The notes: generated by a model from the sequence alone, not told the origin. A DNA stretch of 64,000 bases from Mortierella sp. BCC40632 (GCA_011634665.1 WAEK01000011.1:1087001-1151000); one strand, 5' to 3'; numbered from the stretch's first letter, positions 50,861 to 61,595 are shown. Translations and numbers: made by a program.

Positions 50861-51974
50861 TTAAGTCCATACTAATGACTGGTGGGCCTGCAATGGTATT
50901 ATTTTCGCCATTTTTTTTCCTCGGTAGCCGTAGCATATTTGCATGATAACAATATTGTCCATCGAGATCTAAAGCTCGAGAGTAAGTATCTCAGTACAAT
51001 TCTTTTGCATCCTCCCCTCACTTCCCCCCAGAAGCAGGACCTTCATCCATCAAAAACCATCCTTTTATTTATTTATTTATTTATTTATTTATTCCCTCTT
51101 TCTAAACACTCTTCTGTTTTCAGATATTCTCCTTGAATCTAGGGCTCAATTCCCACTTCGACCTAAAACCAAGTTGACCGACTTTGGTCTCGCCAAAGTC
51201 ATCGATTCAGATACACCATTGCTAACAACACGGTGTGGCTCCGAAGATTATGCAGCACCCGAGATCATTCTGGGTCAACCCTATGACGGGTCACAGGCCG
51301 ATGTCTGGTCTCTTGGTGTAATCCTCTACGCACTCTTGATCGGCTTTCTTCCTTTCAATCGACAAATGGGAATGACTCGTAAAATGTTCCTGAATATGAT
51401 TGCGCGTGCCGAGTTTGGTTTCCCAGGAGAGGTGGTGATGACAAGTAAACGAGCGAGTATGCTTGATTTGCTCTCTGTATCATTGAATGCTGGATCCCGA
51501 TCCACGTCAACTCTGTCCTTAGCATCACTTTCGCCAGGTTCAGGATCAACGTCTACTTTGACTGGGCTAGGAACCCCTGTGATGTTGCCCGAAGAAAAAA
51601 CTCAGCATCTACTCTCAGAGACTTTTTCGTCAACCTCTCTCTCTCACTCTATGAACAACCCAAGTGGCAGTTTAGAATCATCCAGAAAGGATACGTCTAC
51701 ATCACCAGTCTCTACCACACCGTTCGAATCGGACCTTTTACCACCACCACCTCCTCCTCCTCCTGCTCCTGCTCCAGTGGCTGCATCGACTGATCCAAAG
51801 AACTATGTGACTTTCAAGGTACCCAAAATGAATGGAGTTCAGTCCGTTTCTGAAGAATCCATGACGCTCGTTCGGCGGATCCTGCAGCCTCTGGGAACCA
51901 AGCGACCCAGTTCGCGTGAGCTCTTGGGTTTTTCATGGGTCTCTGAGGGACTAAAGATCTTGGCAACAATGTAA
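49020..51974 (+). CDS. Serine/threonine protein kinase, CAMK-like, long N-terminus
   Basis: Four exons, 49020-50516, 50640-50811, 50928-50981 and 51124-51974, give 857 residues. I placed the start at MDTDEHFNIL because upstream codons are an unlikely poly-Phe/Val read of a T-run. Residues 1-440 are Ser/Thr/Pro-rich and probably disordered. The kinase domain starts near 441 (GPYKLIRLLGRGSYSEV), with the ATP lysine in HVAIK near 473, HRDLKLEN with catalytic Asp at about 570, DFG at 594-596 and RCGSEDYAAPEI at about 611-622. The LENILL and AAPEIILGQPYDG-ADVWSLGV motifs suit CAMK-like fungal kinases. A 120-residue Ser- and Pro-rich insertion, including a P8 run, separates the FPGEV segment from the last helix (SMTLVRRILQPLGTKRPS). 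No substrate can be assigned. Confidence 0.88.
51065..51092. repeat. (TTTA)n microsatellite in a kinase intron
   Basis: About seven TTTA units in the third intron, 30 bases before the acceptor at 51123. Confidence 0.85.
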
Positions 51975-52674
51975 AGGTCGATCAAGTCGACTTTAACCAC
52001 ACGATGCAATCCAGACTGATCCTGAGAAGCAAAGACATCACACAATGCCCAAAAAAACATGCATACACACAACCACTTAGAGATTTAGAACAGGTTCAAA
52101 TTGAATTAGCTCTTCTGAATGAGAACTAGAAATGGCTCTCCTATTCCATTTGGAAAAGATAGGGATTATTTTTTTTTTTTTTTTTTTTTTTTTTTTGAGG
52201 CAGATGATTCTTCTCCATTCAAGAATTAAAAATTAAAGGGAAAGGGGAGGAGGAGAGGTCAGAAATACACAAAGGCACACGTTTGTCATAACAAGGTGTG
52301 GTAGCCCGCATGCCCTAGATCAGAAGCACAGGAAGATCTAATAAAAAACCCCCCCGACTGTTGGTCATACAAGTAGCATTTGTGTTCTTCATCATGCTTT
52401 TCTGAAAAACAGAAGAATCATAAAGAGAAAAAAAAAAAAATTGTCGGAGCTCTCCTCTGGATATTGAGGGTGTTCAAACGGGACTGTGATTCTTTGGACG
52501 ATTGGACCCCAATCCACCTTGTGGGAGGGACAAAGACACAGTCTTGCTTTTGAGTCGCCGCTCTCTTGCCTCGAAATTCAAAGGATGGATTGCCTCCCAG
52601 ATACGAGTCACGCAGTTTTCAAGAGAGAAAAAGAGTAATTATATTCATAAGGAAGAAGAGGGGGAGAAAGATCT
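51975..52674. other. Convergent 3' intergenic space
   Basis: Includes a T27 run (about 52168-52195), a C7 run near 52350 and an A13 run near 52428. A minus-strand open stretch (52593-52474) that could be an extra exon of the GTPase was rejected. No gene seen. Confidence 0.5.
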
Positions 52675-53432
52675 CTACTTGGTGATAATGATAGGTGGTC
52701 GGTTTACCTTGTTGCGTTGCACTCGCAGGAAAAGCCAGTCGACAGCATCTCGCACGCCATCGCTAGTAAGATGGGAGATCGAAAGAAAGGAAAATGAAAA
52801 GACTCAGTAAAAGCCCAAATCCTTGTTTGCCTCTCAACCAAGTCAACCCAAGAAAAATGAATTATATCTCCCAAGATTGAGCCATGAAGAAACATACCCT
52901 TCTAGTGCTGATATTGGTAGTACACGCGAGTCTCTTGCACCGAGTCGTTCTGCAATTGGATTAAAGATCTCCTTGATGGCCTCCAGTCGAAGGGCTTCAG
53001 GACGATCCTGCTTGTTGGCCAGCATCAGTACGGGAACTCCCTCCACACTGTCGTCCATGATCACTTTTTCTATTGGTTGGTGCCCAAGTGTTTGTATGCA
53101 AATGTAAAGCACTGTTAGTCCTCAACCGTCTAGTACTTTTTTTTTTTTTTTTTTGCGATACAAGTTGGAGAAAAATGGTACTCTTCCCCCCTCCTTTTTT
53201 TTTTTTTTTCTTCATGTTTACCAAGAGCATCCTTGCACTCTTCGATTCGCTCTGGATCGGTCGAATCCACTACAAATACAATGGCATGACAATCCCTGTA
53301 GTATCGTTCCCAAATAGTCTGTAGATCTGTTTGGCCGCCTAAATCCTGAAAGTTGACCCTTGCGCCACCAATATTGATCCTGCCAACTATTGTAGAATGG
53401 AAATTTAGAGCATTGGTTAATAATCCGCATAC

Positions 53433-53469
<37 letters not shown>

Positions 53470-53926
53470 AAAAAAAGAAAAAGAAAAACAGCAGGTCATT
53501 CTGCTATGGGTTATTCGGGTCATGATCTCGATCTAGTCAAAAGAAAAAAGATAGACTCACGTACTGTTTAGTCCGACAGTTGGGGTGATCCGCTCAGGTG
53601 GTATGGTTCCAAGAAAGATGGATTTGATCCTCTCCAGAAAAGTCTGTATCGAGTTGGGGTTGTGAAGAAAGGTATCGTCGTTGATGGAAAAGGGAAAGAA
53701 AAGTGAAATCGGGCATGAGACAATGCGTAGAGTCTCGATGATGAAGAGTAGAGGCAGTTTGCCTTTTTTTTTTTCTTGTCTCCATGTCCCAGTTTTGCTT
53801 AATGAGTAGCCTTCATTCATCCATTTCACTTGCCGTCTTTCCAGCATTATCCAGGCCGATGATTACGACATAGTAGGCTTCAACTCGATTCAGGTATTTG
53901 TAGAGTCCGCTCAAGAAGGAATACAT
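52675..53926 (-). CDS. ARFRP1: ARF-related small GTPase, ARFRP1/Arl3 type
   Basis: Five exons on the minus strand, 53926-53834, 53643-53565, 53386-53222, 53069-52898 and 52762-52675, give 198 residues (human ARFRP1 is 201). P-loop GLDNAGKT at 24-31, switch I PPERITPTVGLNIG, switch II NFQDLGGQTDLQTIWERYY, guanine motifs ANKQDRPEA and ISALEGDGV. FLERIKSIFLG after the P-loop is diagnostic of ARFRP1/yeast Arl3. The N-terminus starts Met-Tyr without Gly2, matching the known NatC acetylation instead of myristoylation that recruits Arl3 to Golgi Sys1. The first intron has donor ACG|GCAAGT (GC-AG) and splits the P-loop from TFLE. I stop at TAG 52675 because the tail VNRPPIITK resembles the animal C-terminus. 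It acts in trans-Golgi recruitment of Arl1 and golgins. Confidence 0.95.
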
Positions 53927-53939
53927 GGTTCTGATAAAA

Positions 53940-53976
<37 letters not shown>

Positions 53977-55315
53977 CCTCGGGGTAGATGTGGGAAGCGC
54001 GTGTCTTTTTGAATCCGATTGGGTCGCCGCCACAGAGAAGAGTGATAAAAGAAATATGAAATAAAAAGCCAAGGTAGCACTGCTGTGGTATACTGGGAGA
54101 TGAAGGTGCAGAAATGTTGATCCTTTAGAATGGGTGGTGCTGATGCTGCTCCAGGGACTCTGTCAACTTGGTCGATGCATGCGAGTCAAAGAGAAAGAAG
54201 AAAGAAAGAAAGAAGCTGGAGTGGAATTCAACCTGAGGGGAAGGGACAAGCATTCCCCCATGTACGTGTGTACGTGGATCGGTATTTGCCACGGTCCTCC
54301 TTTGGATGTGCATTGATGTGTCTGGCTACCATTCATTCGGATCAGACCTCCTCGGGGAAATACACATAATGTCCATGGAGAGCACCTCAGTCAGCTGTCT
54401 ATCCAGTATACGCCCAATCCTACGCAATGGGTCGAGCCTCTGTGCACGTTGTCTCCCCATACCCGTTCTTCCATTCCTATCCTCCAGACCTTGACTCTCT
54501 TTCCGCTCTAGGCACATCATCCAGGCCGGGAAATCTGGCGGACAAAAAAGAGAGAGTTGAGAGAAAGAGAGAGAGCAAGCCAGGAAATATAAGATTCAAC
54601 GGCCATATTGCTTTGAGACCGCTTTCTGTGCTTGCTGAGCCTGGACTTTGATGCCCTGGCCGCAAAGGCCGCCTCTTGTGGGAGCAGGGATAAGCAAGCG
54701 AGAATGAGAAAGAGAAAGAGAGAAAGAGAGAGGAGAGCCAAAGAGCACAGGGCGGTCCTATTTTTGCGCCAGGCTGGGGGTTGGGAAGAGATGAGGAATG
54801 GGCAGTGGGAGCCAGCGGTGCTTGCTCGATTGCAGTCTTGTTGTTTGTAGCACAAGGGGCCAGGCACGAGGTATCCGTTGTGAGGTACAGTCGAGCAGAG
54901 AGTGTGTGAGAGAGAGACTCTTTTTTGAAAAAGCCAACAAGCTGCTTGGTCGACTAACGGCGAACAACAAGATACACACAACAATAAGGTCAGTTCAACT
55001 CAGCTGGAACGCCATCCCCTTCATACTCATTGCTCATCGGTTGCTCTTTGTCTCTGTTCATTGGAAATCATCCAAACAATCACAACCCTTTTTTCTCGTT
55101 CTCTCTCTCTTCTTTCCTCTCTTTTTCTTTTCTCTCCACACCCCACTTTTACCCTCCCACCCACCTTTCCATCCTTTCCCGCTTCCCTCTCCTCATCTTC
55201 TCTTCCACAACTCACGTTATCCTTGTGGATGATCCGTCTGTAACGACCCCTGCCCTGACCTCACTCAATCGAAACGAAACGATTTTTTTTTTTTTTTTTT
55301 TTTTTTCAAATACTC
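53927..55315. other. Intergenic region, 1.4 kb
   Basis: Divergent flanks of the ARFRP1 and ZNRD2-like genes. A31 run at about 53943-53973, GA-rich stretches near 54550-54575 and 54700-54735, a CT-rich leader at 55085-55215 and a T26 run (55281-55306) ending ten bases before the ATG. No gene recognised. Confidence 0.5.
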
Positions 55316-57728
55316 ATGACCACCACCCAAGAACTGCTGCCGCAGACCGCTTTCCCATCCGCTCCTTTTCCCGAGACCAACACCATCTCTACATCCGAAG
55401 ACTCTTTCACAAAGACCACTACTACCTCTAACGAAATGGATACTGACAAGATCTCTGCAGTCATGGGCAGCTATATGCTGCAAGGATGGGTGAGTGATCA
55501 CGCCAGAATTACCCAACATGTACCCAATTCGCTAATGTGTCTCCATGGCGATTGGTTTGTTACATTGTATTGCTTTTGTTCTCGTCAGATTCATATTCCC
55601 CTCTGCTCCTCATTTGTGCACTTTCTCATACTCTACCTTCCATCTTTTCATCTCTCTCTATCTTTCTTTGTTTTTTTTTTCTCACTCTAACAGGCAATGC
55701 TGAACGACGGATGCCCTGATTGCAATGTAAGTCATCCACTTCTCGCGTGGTCGAGAATGACTGAGCTGTGCGCACTCTGACACGGAGCACATTGTTGGCT
55801 GAAAAAAGTCTAGCGCCTTCTTGCTCTGTTCTCTGTGCACAGAAGAACAGAAGAACAAGAGTCTAGCAATGGAAGGAGCCAAGGGCGCGAGCTCTGAGAG
55901 TGCCTATTTGCTCCCATCTGCATTATTATCCAACCATTGGAAGAGCACTTTTGGTTCCATGTCACCTATCCCTGTCTGCCATCTAGACTAACGCTGCTCT
56001 TCTTGGACAATGGCCCGATCCTTCTTTTCGATAGACTCCATTGATGCGCAACAGGGAGGCAACAAGCCAGATTTGCGTCAATTGCCAGCTTAATCCGCCT
56101 GTTGACCCCGAGGATGCTGCTGCTGACGCTGTTGCAACCACCGAGCCCCAGTCGGCCACCATGCTGTTCCCTCCTCCTCCTATGGCAGCTATGCCCGCGG
56201 CGCCTGGACCATTGACTGCGCTCCCTCCGCCTCCCTCACAACAGGCGCAACAACAACGCCAATCGCAAAAGGACCATCGCGTGTCTGTGCTGGACCCCGT
56301 GATGGAGAATGCACGCAAGGCACTTCGTCCCACAGGCCGACTCGGGTCGAATCCCATTCCACCTCCCACTCCTCCCCCACCCCGTACCTCTGCCGCGTTC
56401 CCACAGCCGCCCAAGGGTGCGCCGCCTGCAAAGTCCATTGCAGGTGTCTGGCCACCTACCCCCAAGGCCAACATCCCCCTCCCTCCTGGTCCTCCCCCTC
56501 CCGGTGCTGCCAACGGATCACTTGCACCCCAACCTGGGACTCGCGACATGAAGCGATCACCATCCAACTCGATGATTATCTCGGAGACCATGCTGCCTCC
56601 ACCCCCCCTCTGCCATCACATCTGGTCCCCTGCCAGAACCCCCAACCCGTTCCCCTCCAACCACCGATGCGATCGTCTCCTCTGAGCTGACTGCTGCCCC
56701 AGTAGAGAATCTTGAACAGGCTGTGGACTCTGAAGAGACAAATGGTGCACAGGCTACAGCGACAACCGAGGTAGTACAAGAGTCATCTGAGGCAGAAGTA
56801 GCAACAGAAGAGACGTCACCTAAGCAGGAGGAGGAGGAGGAGAAGGAGGAACCTGCTGAGCAAGCACAGCAAGCACAGCCAACACAGCCCCTTCCCAAGG
56901 AAGAGGAGGATGAAGATGACAAGGGAGCGGAGAGTGATGATGATTTTGAGGATGCAGCTGAAGAGGTCTATCGACCCACGGAAGAGGAGATCAAGGCGCG
57001 CGAGTCCAAGCGAGAGCAGAGCGAGCATGCCTCTCGATTGATTGGTCAAAAGATGCTCCAAGGCTGGGCCATGCTCCAAGATCCTTGTCCTAACCCTTCA
57101 TGCCATGGAGTAAGTGATTTTTTCCTTTCTCTACGTGATCTATTGCTATTGCACTCCTACTATGAACATTTCTCACTCATACCCTCTCTCTCACTATCTC
57201 TTGGATCTAGGTACCTCTGATCAGGAACCGTGAAAAGAAAGAGTACTGTGTCGTCTGCGAAAATTATTATCAGCGCGAGCAGGATTTGGAGCATGGAAAG
57301 TTCACTCTTGTCCGTGAGGAATCGAGCACAGTCCCGGCGCCTACTCCTGAGGAGGAGGCACCCAAGGCCGTTGTGGCGGCGGCAGCTGTTGCCCCAATGT
57401 CACAATCGGCATTGGAATCCCTTGCGGAGGAAATTCTCGAGGGAAATGTGACCTCGGCTTCGTTCCCTGCCGCGCCAACCACTTTACCTCCACCACCCAA
57501 GGTGGCTTCCCCACCTATTCCTCCTCAGCATCAGGGTGTGGTCGCATCCCCTCCTACCAAGGCAACCTCGCCTTTGTCAAGCCCTTCCATTAGCAAGGGG
57601 CAACGCGATCTTCACGGACGTATTTCCAACTCGATCGTCCTTCCTCCAGCAGTTCCCATGTCACCTAGCCTCGGAATGGCAGGTCAGCAAATCCTTGGAA
57701 AGCACTTGAGCGAAGACTTGGACGTAAG

Positions 57729-57760
<32 letters not shown>

Positions 57761-58378
57761 GAATGTTGCATTCTCTCTCTCTCTCTCTCTCTGGAATCAG
57801 CACTTGATCGTCTTTTCTCTCACGAGTTACTAACGCAGTCTATTCTATTTTGTTTGACAATCGTTATCTAGAAACTGACATCTGAAGACGAAGAGTTCAG
57901 AAAGCATATTCAGATCATTCGAAAGGTGGGCGAGTTCTCTAACCGGTCATTGCCACCTGTTCCAGGACCACCCTTGCCACAGCCCCCCTCGGGTCCTCCA
58001 CCAGCCCTGCTCGGATCTCGTCCTGCATCGACCTACTCCAACTCGTCTAGTCATCACATGTCTGAAGGTGAACGGAGTGACCGACATCATTCTCATCGTC
58101 ATGGAGCCGGCTCCACACATCATGCACAGCCACATTCACAACAGAACGGATCCTCGAATGGTGAAGGTCAAGCCCAAGCACCTCCACCAGCACCACTTTC
58201 ACCTGAGGTCCAGGCGCTTGTTTCTGCGACACACAAGACGATTGCGACGATTTTGGTCAAGTTGGAGGCATATCGATTGGCGCTGGAGATGACTGAGAAT
58301 CCGAAGGAATGCCAAGTGTTGACGAACCAGATCAAGGGTCTGATGGAATGTCTGAAAGCCTGTCGAGAGACTCTATGA
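55316..58378 (+). CDS. ZNRD2: ZNRD2/SSSCA1-type protein with two Auto_anti-p27 zinc ribbons; apparent frameshift
   Basis: Exons 55316-55489, 55694-55726, 56035-57109, 57211-57723 and 57872-58378. The first zinc ribbon reads MLQGWAMLNDGCPDCNTPLMRNRE-ICVNC across exons 1-3. The second is MLQGWAMLQDPCPNPSCHG then VPLIRNREKKEYCVVCE across exons 3-4, each with two Cys pairs. Between them are Pro-rich and acidic stretches. Exons 4-5 continue with Pro-rich sequence and end in an alpha-helical segment (ALVSATHKTIATILVKLEAY and LTNQIKGLMECLKACRETL). Exon 3 is in two frames. The frame changes at a C7 run (56602-56608), and one base fewer would give an open 766-residue product. A sequencing or assembly error is likeliest, but a real null allele is possible. 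Animal ZNRD2 is a tankyrase-binding protein; function here is unknown. Confidence 0.8.
56602..56608 (+). other. C7 homopolymer at an apparent +1 frameshift in the ZNRD2-like gene
   Basis: Upstream coding reads MIISETMLPPPP and would stop at 56683-56685. Downstream coding (SAITSGPLPEPPTRS onward) is in the frame that needs one C removed. No intron with sensible borders and suitable phase spans the site. Confidence 0.75.
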
Positions 58379-58384
58379 GAGTGA

Positions 58385-58491
58385 AAAAAAAAAAAAATCA
58401 CACTCACACAAATAATATCAAAAGTTGGATTCATTTTCTTCATTTTTTTCTTTTTCTTTTTCAAATATTCTATCCCAGCATTTTTTTTTTT

Positions 58492-58538
<47 letters not shown>

Positions 58539-58657
58539 CCAAAAAATATACAGTGGCTAGCTGCTGCCTAGAGCAGCTGTGGTTGTGGTTTTGCGAACAA
58601 ATTTGCTCTCCATTTTTTTTTTTTTTATTTCGCTCCGTCGCCCTGCGTCTTGTGAAC
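58385..58657. other. 3' flank of the ZNRD2-like gene with very long T tract
   Basis: An A13 run, then an almost uninterrupted T tract at about 58481-58533 and another at 58614-58627. It probably holds the 3' UTR and borders the inverted-repeat element. Confidence 0.5.
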
Positions 58658-58755
58658 CGTCTCAAAAGTTGCAAATAGAAGAAGCACCTGGAGACGGTTC
58701 GAAGAGGACAATCTCCACTCTATCAAGTATGACAGCGACAGCCTAATCCATCTAG
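58658..58755 (+). repeat. Left arm of the inverted repeat
   Basis: Arm of about 98 bases. It contains an internal GTCTC ... GAGAC pairing (58659-58699), so each arm could itself fold. Confidence 0.7.
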
Positions 58756-59593
58756 GTATCCTCCCAGTAACGTAGCTACATCCCACAACACAAGGCCCTG
58801 GTCCTGATTTTGAGTCGATCATGGTGCCATGCCTCTCACCTGGCACCTCTATACTCTTTCCTGGTGCCCCATCATCCTCTCTTTCACGCAGTACAATTCG
58901 GGGCTCCCGTGGTTCTGCCTATGTCATTATTGGTGCTGCTAATGCCTCTCTTGGAGTTGTCGCTCTCTCGTTTGTCCCACCTCCAAGTTTGATACAATGC
59001 TTTTCTAGCGCCACTAAGGGAACAACCAACAGTCGCAAAAGATTGCCTATCCTCCAAGACTCACAGAAGAGTGTCAAAGACATCGGTAGGAATCCACCTG
59101 ATCTTAAGGCTTCAAGACCGGGTAAATGTACTCATGGCCAGATATTGGCAATAGAGCGAACGATAGACGCCACTCTAGTATTACTAACGGATGACTAGTC
59201 CTCAATCCTTCTCACCAAAAAAAAAACTCGTTTACATTCAAACAGAAACAGAAACAGAAACAGGTCCTTGTTGAATTTTACAAATACTTCGAGAGCAGGG
59301 AGGCCAAGATAACGAGTGATGTCTCCTATGGAAACTTTGGCTGTCTAACCGGATATCACGTTTCCAAGACCTCTTCTCTTGGAGGCATTGGCTTGCCCTG
59401 ATGCGTGCCAATTTACTGTTCAGAAACACGGGAGACAAAGTGCTGTGCCAGAGAAGCCAGCTGTAACGAACATTCCTAACAAGGACGTTTATGGTAAAAA
59501 CAACTCTTCCTTGTATCAAACATTTTCTTTAAATAAGGACTGGGGTCTTGTGCTGGAGGAGAAAGCTCCATTGATGACGAGACAGGACGATGT

Positions 59594-59689
59594 CTAGATG
59601 GATTAGGCTGTCACTGTCATACTTGATAAAGTGGAGAGTGCTCCTCGAATCGTCTCAAGATACCTCTTTTATTTGCAGCTTTTGAGACG
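59594..59689 (-). repeat. Right arm of the inverted repeat
   Basis: Reverse complement matches the left arm with small substitutions and a one- or two-base gap near the CTCTCCAC block. Confidence 0.7.
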
Positions 59690-59716
59690 ATTTGGCTCTC
59701 AGAATCTGGTTTTTTG

Positions 59717-60121
59717 TCAACAAAAACCTAACGTGGTCATGTAGAGTTTATAGATTTTTTTTTGCGGAAATCCGCCAGCCAAAATTTCCGTAAAAAATTT
59801 TTGATTTTTTTGAGGTGAGCCGGATTTTTTTTTTTTTACCTTCCCCACGAATGCACGATGTGTATCTTTGGCTTTGGAGAGCAAAGGACGTGACCTGATG
59901 TCCTCCAGTGCGGTGTCTCCCTCCAGGCACTTCAGTGACTTAATTTCTTTTGCCAGGCACTCCTCGAGTACCTTTTTCTTCACCCGGACATAGACTCCCC
60001 TCCACCTTGTCTGTGCCTCCCATTGTGTCGCCACAAACAACAGTGTTCGTTCAGTTCCTTTCTGCTCCATCATCAGAGGCGTCTGCAAAGATAAAAAAAA
60101 AAAAGATCCATGAAAAAACAT
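59717..60121 (-). other. Unassigned 134-codon minus-strand open frame
   Basis: The central part (for example ECLAKEIKSLKCLEGDTALED) looks more coding-like than other shadows, but no family is recognised. Its ends read through A and T runs. It could be a fragment of a mobile-element gene next to the transposase relic; low confidence. Confidence 0.2.
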
Positions 60122-60129
60122 GCACTTCT

Positions 60130-61330
60130 AGTTGCTTCCAACCAAGATCAAACACACATGGGAGATAGATATCAGGATCTATTACATTGTGCGAGAGCGG
60201 AAGATATGCAAGCTGTACTTATCCTCCCTTCGCGAAGGTCTACCCAAGCAAGGTGTCAAGTTGGTCAGGCAGTCATTTAGTATCCAGTTCAAGGCCGAGG
60301 TAATTGAGAAAGCCAAAGGTTAAGTTGAGCATTCCCAACTTTTTTTTTCTTTAATATTCAATACTCAGGTAGAGTTTTTGGTCATTTTTTTTTTGACCAG
60401 TTAACCGAATGACTGAGTTAACCAAAATGACCAGTTGACCGATTGACCGATTGACCGTTTAACCGAATGACCGTTTAACCGAATGACTGGGTTAACCGAA
60501 TGACTGGGTTAACCGAATGACTGGATTAACCGAATGACTGGGTTAACCGAATGACTGGGTTAACCGATTGACTAGGTTAACCGTTTGACCGTTTGACCGT
60601 TTTGACCGAATGACCGAATGACTGGGTTAACCGAATGACTGGGTTAACCGAATGACTGGGTTAACCGAATGACTGGGTTAACCGAATGACTGGGTTAACC
60701 GAATGACCGATTGTCCAGCTTACTTGATTTGACCAGAAGGTTAACTTCACCATTTGACGTATTAACCGACACTGTCAACCAGCCAAAGCTGACAATGGTA
60801 TCGAAGAAAAAAAAAACAAAGCAAGAGAACTGCTCAACCTCAAGAAATCGGACACCGGGTGAATAACACATATCTTTGTCAATTTGGTTGCTGCAGCTTG
60901 ATGGCCAGCTTTCAGAGCCAAGATTACTCCTCTTCTCTACCCTATGGCATTAGCAATCGATGACAGACTTTTGGGACACGGACAGCAAGCTCTCCCCCTC
61001 TGGGAAAAATATCAATGCTCGATGGCTCCCTGTGAATTCAACTCCTGAAACTCAGTCTCTTGACGTAGGCATGATCAACCTGTTCAAGAAGTCTTTCATA
61101 GGATTCCCCTGCCCTGACGCATCCCCAGTCCGGGACACATGGAGGAGTCAAAGTCCGTCTCCAACGGTCATGCAAGGCGATCAATCGCCTCGTGAAGTTG
61201 GCCGGTGGATATCCAATTGTCAGTACAGAGGGCATTGAAGCTATCCCATGAAATGACAGTTGCTTCAAATAGACGATCCAAGTATTTGAGGGAAATGGGT
61301 CAGCTTCCAGAACTCCCTTTCAGAACTAAA
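60130..61330 (+). mobile_element. Decayed pogo/CENP-B-type transposon relic
   Basis: At about 60255-60320 the plus strand encodes RQSFSIQFKAEVIEKAKG, resembling the N-terminal helix-turn-helix (Brinker/CENP-B-like) start of pogo-superfamily transposases. At about 61010-61090 the same strand encodes NINARWLPVNSTPETQSLDV followed by GMINLFKKSF, matching the DDE_1 block (LPPNTTS-QPLD-G-FK) around the second catalytic Asp. The two parts are in the expected order but separated by a minisatellite, stop codons and missing sequence, so the element is dead. Boundaries are approximate and no terminal repeats were found. Confidence 0.6.
60404..60712. repeat. 17-bp minisatellite, unit GGTTAACCGAATGACTG
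   Basis: About eleven near-perfect copies of the 17-mer plus diverged copies in which the spacer reads GACCGATT or GACCGTTT. Each unit contains the palindrome GGTTAACC. The array lies between the two halves of the transposase relic. Confidence 0.85.
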
Positions 61331-61428
61331 AAAAAAAAAAGAGAGGGGGATGAGGCTTTCCCAAAGGTGCACATCGTGCATTCGTGGGGAAGGCAAAGAA
61401 AGAAGAAAAAAAAAAAGGGGGGATGTTG

Positions 61429-61595
61429 ACGCGCCAGAGACAAAGCTTATCAGCAGCGACATTAAACTCGGGAGCCTTCTTAGCCTTGATGAGGTCTTTG
61501 AGTTCTCCTAATGTCGTTGCACTCGATGCTGAGACAGGGAACGCGGTACTCTCTCCATCAACAAGGCAGAACAGGGTCAAGGTGCTGGAAGTCAT
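61429..61595 (-). pseudogene. Crinkler (CRN) N-terminal domain, truncated copy
   Basis: From ATG at 61595 on the minus strand a Crinkler-type N-terminal ubiquitin-like domain is read: LTLFCLVDGESTAFPV, a Ser/Thr linker, ELKDLIKAKKAPEF, and then LCLWRV. After LWRV and two or three residues the similarity ends at a C6/T10 tract. No continuation resembling the second half of the domain or a C-terminal effector domain is present in the following 180 bases, which lead into the transposon relic. It is therefore a broken copy, unless an unrecognised intron exists. Its promoter and N-terminus are homologous, in inverted orientation, to the intact Crinkler at 62308. Crinklers are effector or conflict proteins first described in oomycetes. 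Confidence 0.65.

Larger units (their letters stand above)
58658..59689. mobile_element. ~1.03 kb element bounded by ~97-bp terminal inverted repeats
   Basis: The segment 58658-58755 (beginning CGTCTCAAAAG) recurs inverted at 59594-59689, about 85 percent identical by eye, including TATCAAGTATGACAG and GACAGCCTAATCCATCTAG. Similarity stops abruptly after CATCTAG on the inner side and at CGTCTC on the outer side, as expected for terminal inverted repeats of a DNA transposon or a non-autonomous derivative. No target-site duplication is evident. The interior has one 125-codon plus-strand frame (58821-59198) without recognisable transposase motifs, and four GAAACA units near 59245-59265. The class cannot be named from sequence alone. 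Confidence 0.65.

Noticed and set aside
52474..52593. Possible sixth exon of the ARFRP1 gene (spliced from AAG|gtaaac to gggag|GCA)
   Set aside because: Unspliced reading gives VNRPPIITK and a stop at 52675, a length and tail that match ARFRP1 of animals. The alternative needs a weak acceptor without a close pyrimidine tract.
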